From Baffinella frigidus (Eukaryota; Cryptophyceae; Cryptomonadales; Baffinellaceae): 14,554 nucleotides of DNA. The notes under the pieces were generated by a model. It made no database searches. It saw only the letters and a program-made list of their open reading frames with translations, and was not told the origin of the DNA. Where the stretch lies: the NCBI GenBank assembly GCA_026770585.1, contig MU646338.1:287953-302506 (forward strand), read 5' to 3'. The translations under genes and the position numbers were made by a program. This document shows, in pieces, positions 6,001 through 11,300 of the stretch (its first letter is position 1; each line of letters starts with the position of its first letter).

Positions 6001-7271
6001 TACCATACCCTACACCTACATACCCTACACCTATTCTTACCGTACTAACCTATCTCTACCCTACCCTGCCCTAGACAGCCACTTCCTTTCGACGCAAACC
6101 GTAGGTGGGGTCTGGCTCCTCCCAAGAGCCGTTTGGCTGCACGTGCAAAAGTCCTCGCCAGCCGGGACGTTCCATCTACTCTCCAGATCTCACCCTAAAC
6201 CCTGACCCTTAAACCCTAAACCCTAAACCCTAAAGATCTGAGTTGCACAACGCGACGGGGCAGCCTGTTCTGCCAACGTTGGGAGCTTTCCTCTCGAACA
6301 TTCCGTGGCGTATGCAGTCCCCGCAGACACAGCGTGGACTAGCGTGCCCGAAAGAGTTCCGTCTTCCACAATCGGTACAGGGTTGTAGGAGCGAGTGCGT
6401 TTGCTGGCAGGGAGGGAGCGAGCGTCGAGTGAGATTGCTGGCCGGGAGGGGGCGGGCGTAGAGTGTGTTTGGAAGAGAGGGAGGGGACGTACTTGGATCC
6501 ACCCTCCGGACGGGGTTCCAGGCGGCAGCAGATCGCCCCAACCAGGATGTCTGTCGAGTAGTACGCTGCCCAGGGAAAAGACAGGGTCAGAAAGACGTGT
6601 TTCGTCCGGGGCTAGAATTACGGCTTTCAACTGATCCGGGCTTGGGGGATGAGAGGAAACTTGGCGAGGTGTGGCTGTACGGTGGGGGGGGTGAGTGTGT
6701 GGGCGTGGGCGTCGCTGGCGTGCGAGAAGTCTCTCATCCAGGGTGGGCATGGGCGCTCTGCAGATCTGATCAGCTAGTGCTTCAGATGCAGTGGCGCGGT
6801 GTGGCGCGGTGCACGGTAGCTGACTCCCCATCCTCGAACTCGTCCCGTGATCTCACCAAGTTGCGTGTAGTCGCCCGACGCCTGCACATCCGTGTAGAAC
6901 TTGTCGTTGTACCGCACCGGGAAGATCGCCCTGCAAGCGAGGCAGTTGGTCACGCACGGGAATCACTCCGTGGCGGAACCATGGCGCTCTGTGGCAGCCT
7001 GGTTGGCAGCGTGGGGGGGGGCATGGTGGGTGATGGGAGCAGGCGGTCTGGTGGCTGGGTGGAAGGGGGGAAGACTTGTTGAGCGTCCGCAGCTGCTCCA
7101 CGACCTTGTCGGTCAGAGGCCCGAACGACACGGGAAGCTTCTCCTTGTACTTCTGCGAACGCCACAACAAAACCTCCGTGGTCAGCCAGAAATCTCGGAG
7201 CACGGCATCTGCGACTGCCGCATGAACAGGAGAGGGGCGCCAGCGCAGAGAATCGCCACGTTCGCACACAT
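2956..7271 (-). CDS. NAA50: N-alpha-acetyltransferase 50 gene, intron-rich, apparently intact
   Basis: Six minus-strand exons (7152-7076, 6930-6857, 6565-6493, 4544-4472, 3937-3833, 3057-2956) join in phase with GT-AG introns to give 167 residues. A tentative first exon adds MCAN, making 171, against about 169 in human NAA50. Recognisable blocks in order are AIFPVRYNDKFYTDV, VGAICCRLE, LYIMTIGVLAPYR, the acetyl-CoA loop RCCGVG, EVYLHVQTSNSDALNFYKRF and NYYKRIEP. The catalytic Tyr (in LYIM) and His (in YLHVQ) of human NAA50 (Tyr73, His112) are both present and both shifted by 8 residues, so no residue is lost between them. NAA50 acetylates Met-initiated N termini in the cytosol and binds the ribosome-associated NatA complex; in animals it supports sister-chromatid cohesion. 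No internal stop or frame break was seen. The coiled-coil gene diverges from it upstream. Confidence 0.93.
3116..3150. repeat. Dispersed repeat, copy 2 (partner at 1854)
   Basis: gtggccatgctggtttcgat followed by ccgaaataaacgcac matches 1854-1889 with three differences. It lies in the last NAA50 intron, antisense to that gene. Confidence 0.7.
3260..3523. repeat. 130-bp tandem repeat, two copies
   Basis: A unit starting cctaacaagcctccggcggc at 3260 is repeated at 3390 almost without change, and a third copy starts at 3520 (cctaacaa) but breaks off. The period is 130, which is not a multiple of 3, so the similar open frames in it are shadows. It lies in NAA50 intron 6. A diverged inverted relative lies near 12398-12462. 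Confidence 0.92.
3650..3687 (-). pseudogene. Echo of NAA50 exon 6, 3' edge (distal)
   Basis: The minus strand repeats the last 12 or so codons of exon 6 (NDALNFYKRFGFE) followed by a donor-like GTCTTT. It is the furthest of three roughly 90-bp tandem units (3' edges at 3650, 3743, 3833), downstream of the real exon in the NAA50 direction. Codons are unchanged in meaning, so the copy is young or conserved, but it has no acceptor of its own. Confidence 0.85.
3743..3781 (-). pseudogene. Echo of NAA50 exon 6, 3' edge (middle)
   Basis: The minus strand reads TDALNFYKLFGFE and then GAG|GCCTGA, so the donor GT has become GC. It is the middle unit of the roughly 90-bp tandem triplication whose first unit contains the real exon end at 3833. 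Confidence 0.85.
3833..3937 (-). CDS. NAA50: NAA50 exon 6
   Basis: The acceptor 'cctcaagcag' precedes 35 codons in phase 0, ending TTC GAG|GTCTGC. The peptide VLTLAEADAAVHEVYLHVQT continues SNSDALNFYKRFGFE. It holds the catalytic His of YLHVQ and the helix that packs over acetyl-CoA (human NESAIDFYRKFGFE). It is the only complete copy of this exon. Partial copies lie on both sides. Confidence 0.95.
3991..4026 (-). pseudogene. Echo of NAA50 exon 6, 5' edge
   Basis: The minus strand reads 'cctcaagcag|' then VLKLAEADAAVH, the first 12 codons of exon 6 with two changes (TL to KL, plus synonymous sites), then leaves homology. It lies upstream of the real exon in the NAA50 direction and keeps a usable acceptor. 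Confidence 0.88.
4036..4464 (-). repeat. Degenerate telomere-like array in NAA50 intron 5
   Basis: The plus strand is G-rich (GGGTTTGGGG, GGGTGTA, GGGTGCA units), so NAA50 pre-mRNA carries the C-rich form (CCCTACA, CCCTGCA, CCCAAAC). Two subregions differ: GGGTTTGGGGTTGG-type at 4036-4260 and GTAGGGTGCAGG-type at 4260-4464. The array begins 7 bases inside the intron after the exon 5 donor. It generates false open frames on both strands. Confidence 0.92.
4472..4544 (-). CDS. NAA50: NAA50 exon 5
   Basis: The acceptor 'tctgatgcag' is followed by one base that completes Lys AA|G, then 24 codons LYIMTIGVLAPYRCCGVGTN plus MLET, then donor ACG|GTGCGA. This is the core GNAT motif A. It holds the catalytic Tyr in LYIM, the conserved LAPYR, and RCCGVG for the usual R-x-x-G-x-G acetyl-CoA pyrophosphate loop. 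Human reads RRLGIG there. Confidence 0.95.
4553..4648 (-). repeat. 24-base tandem repeat x4: multiplied 3' splice tract
   Basis: gagaggtggtcagctgtgca plus cccc recurs at 4553, 4577, 4601 and 4625, exact in the first three. On the NAA50 sense strand each unit reads GCACAGCTGACCACCTCTC, which is a consensus-like branch point (CTGAC) with a short pyrimidine tract. It lies directly upstream of the exon 5 acceptor at 4545-4546. There are no spacers, so it is not CRISPR. Confidence 0.92.
4625..4870. repeat. Tandem duplication of about 140 bp in NAA50 intron 4
   Basis: The stretch at 4625-4727 (gaggtggtcagctgtg, gagccaatatgctccactag, cactcaagaccatcccgac) recurs with small changes at 4767-4870. The duplicated unit includes the branch-point region and the first codons of exon 5. 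Confidence 0.85.
4729..5147 (-). pseudogene. Five decayed echoes of the NAA50 exon 5 acceptor edge
   Basis: Sense-strand copies of 'cag|GCTGTACATCATGACGATC' begin at 4756 (LYIITIGVL, then stop), 4918 (GCTGCACATCATG), 5041 (GCTGTACTCA), 5074 (GCTGTACAC) and 5147 (GCTGTACATAATGAAGATC, whose AG acceptor is lost). Most are preceded by a version of the ccacctctct tract. All lie upstream of the real exon 5. They are potential decoy acceptors in a 1.9-kb intron. Confidence 0.8.
5439..5619. mobile_element. Short inverted-repeat element with central palindrome
   Basis: Ends 'cccacgcaagagtgtagggc' (5447-5466) and its complement 'gccctacactcttgcgtgga' (5598-5617) form a near-perfect inverted repeat, weakly extended outward (gttatccta and ggttatgt). 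The interior is AT-richer than its surroundings and holds a 26-base perfect palindrome. It looks like a different MITE family from the TACAGGGG elements. Confidence 0.7.
5479..5504. repeat. 26-bp perfect palindrome
   Basis: AGAAATAGTCGAA and its exact reverse complement TTCGACTATTTCT abut with no loop. A 13-base half-site is very unlikely by chance in 14.5 kb. It lies within the inverted-repeat element at 5439-5619. Confidence 0.95.
5832..5941. repeat. GGGTA pentamer array
   Basis: About twenty uninterrupted GGGTA units on the plus strand with only a few variants (ggata, ggca). It is far purer than the heptamer arrays, so it is younger or recently expanded. The G-rich strand is the template for NAA50, so its RNA has CCCTA. 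The plus strand could form G-quadruplexes. Confidence 0.95.
6190..6234. repeat. Short CCCTAAA array, reversed relative to host gene
   Basis: Six or seven CCCTAAA-type units on the plus strand, inside NAA50 intron 4. Here the NAA50 transcript carries the G-rich TTTAGGG form, the only clear exception to the sense-strand C-rich rule in this window. Confidence 0.85.
6391..6480. repeat. Imperfect tandem repeat, period about 36
   Basis: cgagtg(c/a)g(t/a)ttgctggc(a/c)gggaggg is seen at 6391 and 6426, with a partial third copy (agagtgtgtttgg) near 6460. It lies in NAA50 intron 4 just downstream of exon 4. No coding content is seen. Confidence 0.6.
6493..6565 (-). CDS. NAA50: NAA50 exon 4
   Basis: The acceptor 'ttccctgggcag' precedes CG, which completes Ala with the G of exon 3. 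Then come 23 codons YYSTDILVGAICCRLEPRPE plus GGS and a strong donor AA|GTACGT. It matches the NAA50 block AYFNDIAVGAVCCR in human. The exon has no ATG in this frame and lies under longer false open frames. Confidence 0.94.
6857..6930 (-). CDS. NAA50: NAA50 exon 3
   Basis: The acceptor 'ctcgcttgcag' precedes G (completing AA|G, Lys), then 24 codons beginning AIFPVRYNDKFYTDVQ and continuing ASGDYTQL, then donor CTTG|GTGAGA. FPVxYNDKFY is the substrate-binding signature of NAA50 around the first helix and the beta1 loop. Confidence 0.95.
7076..7152 (-). CDS. NAA50: NAA50 exon 2
   Basis: The acceptor 'tggcgttcgcag' precedes 25 codons, KYKEKLPVSFGPLTDKVVEQ plus LRTLN, and AA before donor AA|GTCTTC. 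It matches the NAA50 N terminus (human IELGDVTPHNIKQLKRLN, plant VSLDGVRDKNLMQLKILN by pattern). The frame stays open upstream but has no ATG, so an upstream exon is required. Confidence 0.9.
7260..7271 (-). CDS. NAA50: Possible NAA50 first exon
   Basis: ATG TGT GCG AAC followed by donor-like GTGGCG would encode MCAN and join in phase 0 to exon 2, across a 107-base intron. The resulting length (171 residues) suits the family. The evidence is only phase, position and length. A further upstream first exon is possible, for example one using the GAG-TAT-ATC open stretch on the minus strand near 7475-7440. Confidence 0.35.
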
Positions 7272-7799
7272 TTGCTGCTAGAAGCAGCTGGCACGGCCTC
7301 GCTTAGTCAGGGCGCATTTCCCATAGTGTGCATGCGGTGGGGGGCTGAAGCGGGCGAAACGGGGCTGTATTTCGCCGCGTGCAGGGCACCGAGATCCAAG
7401 GAACGTGGAGAACAAAGGCCCGGGGAAACGACCTGGTCGACCTTCTGCGTTATGATCTCGATATACTCCTGCGCATGAAGGGATCGCCACTGTCAGCGCT
7501 CTGGTGTGGCACACCCTCACACGCTCGAGCCTGCAGGGATCAGGGGGTGTCCACTCACATCGCCTTCCAACTCTCCGACGGTTGCCATCGTCGCTTCGCG
7601 CCCTATGCGCACGATTCCCAGGATCCAATGGCTCAAGCGGTTCGACTTCGGGGAACTCCGAAATTAAGAATTGTCAACTTTGAGACTTTCTAGACTTTAG
7701 AAAGCCACGCAAGCCCTCACCAAAAGGGCCCTGCGTTGCTGGCTGAGCCGTTATCCCAGGACGAGGGCGGCTCTTGGGCGCGAACCGGGCGACGACACG
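7272..7799. promoter_or_regulatory. Divergent intergenic region
   Basis: This stretch separates the inferred NAA50 start (minus) from the coiled-coil gene ATG (plus), so it should hold both promoters. It is free of telomere-like arrays and MITEs, unlike nearly every other non-coding stretch here. The part at 7665-7705 is AT-rich and contains a small perfect hairpin (CTTTCTA, 5-base loop, TAGAAAG). No convincing TATA box was seen. Confidence 0.4.
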
Positions 7800-8348
7800 A
7801 TGAAGCGCCAGCCGAAGAAGAATCCTATGACCGCGACGGGTTGTCTGGTCAAGATGCGCGAGGGCGTGGCAGCGGCCGCGGACATGGCCAGCAAGAAGAC
7901 CAAATCAAAAAAGGACCAGGCGCTGATCAGAACGGGTGGGCAGGGGCCAGACCTTCCAGGGGGGGAGGCGGTGGAGGTCGCTGTCGTGCAGAAGGCGTAC
8001 AACGTGAAGCTGCAGCTGGCGGACGCCTCGGGTGCCAGCTCGGGGCCTGTGGACTTGAGCCCGAACGATGTGCCGGCGTACCGGACGCAGATGTGCCAGA
8101 ACCGTATTTCGATCCTGCAGACCGAGAAGAAGAAGCTTGAGGAAAAGCGGCGCGCGACCACCAAGGAGATAGAGCGCAAGACCGCGCTGCGCAACCTGGA
8201 AGCTGCGGACCTCAGCTTCAAGCATGAAGAGATCGCGTTCGTTGGGAACACCATCAAGGAGTTTCGCACCGAGCTCAAGCACCGAGAGTTTACCATGGCG
8301 GCGATCACCTCGGGCGCCAAGGCTGAGATCCTCGCATCCACACAACTG
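7800..8348 (+). CDS. Coiled-coil gene, exon 1
   Basis: The ATG (gacgacacgATGa) opens 183 codons with strong G/C at third positions and no repeats. The peptide has a basic start MKRQPKKNP, a Lys-rich patch ASKKTKSKKD, a middle part with LSPNDVPAYRTQ, then a coiled coil from about residue 95. The donor CTG|GTCTGC at 8349 is phase 0. The same hexamer is used as donor by NAA50 exon 6. Without splicing the frame would stop 11 bases later, after VCS. Confidence 0.82.
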
Positions 8349-11300
8349 GTCTGCTCCTAGCACCACAATGCAACCTGCCTCTCGCCGCGACCCCCAACCA
8401 CCGAGAAGACGTGCTTTGACATTACCGGACTGATTTGCCCCTCAACCCTCAACTCTGAACCCTAAACCCTAAGCCCTAAACCCTAAACCCTAAACCCTAA
8501 ACCCTAAACCCTCAAACTCGAAACTCGAAACCAAACCCTTAACCCTAAACCCTAAACCCTAAACCCCAATCCCCAAACCCCAAACCCTAGACCGTTCAGA
8601 CCGGCGATACGATGCGGAGGGGGCGCAGCGGGAGGCAGCCCTAAACCAAAAATCCAACCCTAAACCCGAAACGCTCAACCTTAAACGTTCCACCCGAAAA
8701 CATAAACCATAAAATATAAACCTTAAACCATGAACCATAAACCCTAATCCCGCAGACTGGCGATACGATGCGAGGGGCTCAGCGAGAGGCGGAGCACAGG
8801 CTGTTAGGCGTCTCCGGCTTCGACCTCGCACAGCGCCGGTGAGGCTCAGGGCGGGTGGTGAGGGCTGTACTTTGAGCCTTAACGGCTGTTCCTAGGGACA
8901 TGACAGCTGTACGTCGTGCCACTTGGCGGGTGGTTAGGGCCAAGACGTAGGCGTGAAGAGGAAGGTCGCGTGGCCTGCTGGTACGGGGTAGGGCTGTTAG
9001 GGAGGCGGAGCACAGGCTGTTAAGCGTCTCCGGCTTCGATCTCGCACATCGCCTGTGCCCCCCTCGGCTGAAGTTGTTTGTTTGACTTACCTCGCCCAGC
9101 GCCGGTGCCCCCCGCCCCGTGCCCTAAACCCTGGCGGAGCACAAGCTCCTGGGCGTCTCCGGCTTCGACGTCGCGCAGCGCCGGTGAGGTTCAGGCGGGG
9201 ATAGGGGTGATGGTTGAGACGTAGGTGGGTAAGAGGGTCGCGGGCCCTGCTCGAATGGTTGAGCACAGGCTCCTGGCGCAAAGGCTGCTGGACGTCTCTG
9301 GTAAACCCTAAACTCTGAAACCCAACCCCCAAACCCCTCAACCCCTCAACCCTAACTCCGAAACCCGAAACCCAAAACACCAAAACACCAAAACCCTAAC
9401 CCCCGGAACCCAGGAACCAAGGAACTCAGGAACCCAAACCTAACCTCTGAAACGACTTGCGTCCCGGGCGCGCTGCAGTGCAGCGTGGAGGCGCGGAAGC
9501 TAACGCATCGCATCCCGCGTGGGATTCCACAGGCGGCCGAACCCTACACGGATAGAAAACCCACGTGCGTAGTTACCAGGGCGCTGCGAAGCGTGCAGGC
9601 GAGGAGGCTGACGCATCACACCCCAGGTGGTTGCTTCAAACTTGCCTCTCGAAAAGAGGCGGCGCCCAGAAAGTCATCCAGGACTGAACGCTTTCGAAAC
9701 TAACCCCCGCGCGGGTGGTTCGCAGGCGGATGAACCAGGAGGCGGAGCGGACGAGCAGGGTGGCGATCACCACGACGATGGGCAACCTGACGACGACGAG
9801 GAATGACAACGGCGTCAAGATGCGCGAGCAGCGCGCCAAGTCCGCCCCTCAACCCTCAACCCTCAACTCTCACCCCTGACCCCTAAACCAGAAACCAGAA
9901 ACCAGAAACCATACAACATAAACCAGAAACCATACAACATAAACCATAAACCATAAACCATACACCATAAACAGCCCCCCCTGCGCCTTTTGACCGTCAG
10001 ACAGGATTTGTACCTGAACCCCCTGGAACCGATCAACACGACGATGGGCAACCTGACGACGACGAGGAATGACAACGGCGTCAAGATGCGCGAGCAGCGC
10101 GCCAAGTCCGCCCCTCAACCCTGAAACCCTGAACCATGACCCCTGACCCTTAAACCATACACCATGAACCATAAACCATAAACCATAAATCATAAACCAT
10201 AAACCATAAACCCTGAACCCTGAGCCCTGAACCCTAAACCCTGAGCCCTGAACCCTAAACCCTACACTCTAAAACCTCAACCCTAAACCTTAAACCCTAA
10301 GCCCTAAACCCTAAACTCTAAAACCTCAACCCTAAACCCTAAACCCTAAACCCTAAACCCTAAACCCTAAACCCTAAACAGCCTCCCCTGCGCCTTTTGA
10401 CTGCACGCGCCAGCTTCTATCCCCGGGCGAAAACTAAGCCATACAGGCTTTGTACCTGAACCCTCTGGGAATCATCAAGAGGTGCCGGACGCGCTGTGTG
10501 TCCCCTCCGGTGCCGCCTGGGCCCTCGAGGCCTCTTTCAGAGCCAGACCTACCAATGGGTCCTAGGAAGACTTGGGCGCCAAGTCACTGCTCAAACCCCG
10601 CTTCCTAGGACCCACCTAGGAAACGGTATTCTCATAAGGCAACGCGCTGAAATCAGGGTGGTTGAGCCTACGGTATTGACTACGTCAGGCCGTAGGTCCC
10701 CTAGGCCCGGGTCTCTCGTAGGCTACCGTAGCAAATACCGCAGGCTTAACTACCCTGAAGTCAAGCCGTTACCAAATTTATTCTTAGGACCGTGCACTGA
10801 CTCGACGCGTGAGCAGGAACACAGAGGCGACAGGAACTGATGGTCAAATTGATGGTCAATTGTGTGCAGGAAATGGAGACACTCGCGACGGTGGCGGCGG
10901 CGGACCTGACGCCGCTGCAGACGCTCACCGAGACTCTCCTCTCCACATTTAGGGTTCACATTCCCTTCGTTTTGTACCAGACATAGTTGATTTAGATGGA
11001 CGGCTCCTGGGGTGTATTTTTTAGAGCACGCGACTCAACTGAGTGGACGTGGCGAACAGAAACACAGAGATGGTCGCAGGACCGACCTGCTGTATTCTTC
11101 GGGGCGTGACCTGACTCGCCGGGAGCAGGAACTGATGGTCAATTTGATGGTCAATCATGTGCTGGAGCCCGGTGCACGCTTAGGGTTCAGGGTACGCAGA
11201 TTCTGATGGTCAAAGGTGTGTGCAGGAACACCGACGCGGTCGCGACGGTAGCTGAGGGCCCACCTGATGTAATGCTCGGACTCATGGTGAACCGACTCCC

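Larger units (their letters stand above)
9968..10478 (+). repeat. Large tandem unit: spacer, exon 3 copy, array, spacer
   Basis: A spacer 'aaacagcc..ccctgcgccttttga' to 'tttgtacctgaacccyctgg' occurs at 9968-10030 and again, longer, at 10375-10470. Together with exon 3 and its copy this shows a duplicated block of exon 3 end, array and spacer. The two arrays now differ in length (about 130 and 265 bases), so arrays expand after duplication. Confidence 0.75.

Noticed and set aside
6243-6400. Cys/His pattern on the minus strand (CTDCGRR...CVCGDCIRHG) resembling a zinc finger
   Set aside because: Spacing does not fit RING, PHD or other common fingers, there are no flanking splice sites I trust, and it lies in NAA50 intron 4 next to repeats.
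6223-7082. Two open frames of more than 200 codons (202 on minus, 205 on plus)
   Set aside because: They cross NAA50 exons and introns in wrong frames, have low-complexity composition and no family features. The spliced NAA50 exons explain the coding signal.
7267-7269. GTG start for NAA50 giving a long N-terminal extension
   Set aside because: The upstream open frame has no ATG, its peptide is unlike the family, and a good acceptor precedes the conserved part at 7153.
7640-7665. tRNA-like T-arm (ggttcgacttcgg)
   Set aside because: No matching acceptor stem, D-arm or anticodon arm could be laid out around it.
7379-7693. 104-codon plus-strand open frame upstream of the coiled-coil gene
   Set aside because: It lies in the divergent intergenic region and ends before the gene. 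Codon use is not distinctive and no motif was seen; a small upstream frame cannot be excluded.
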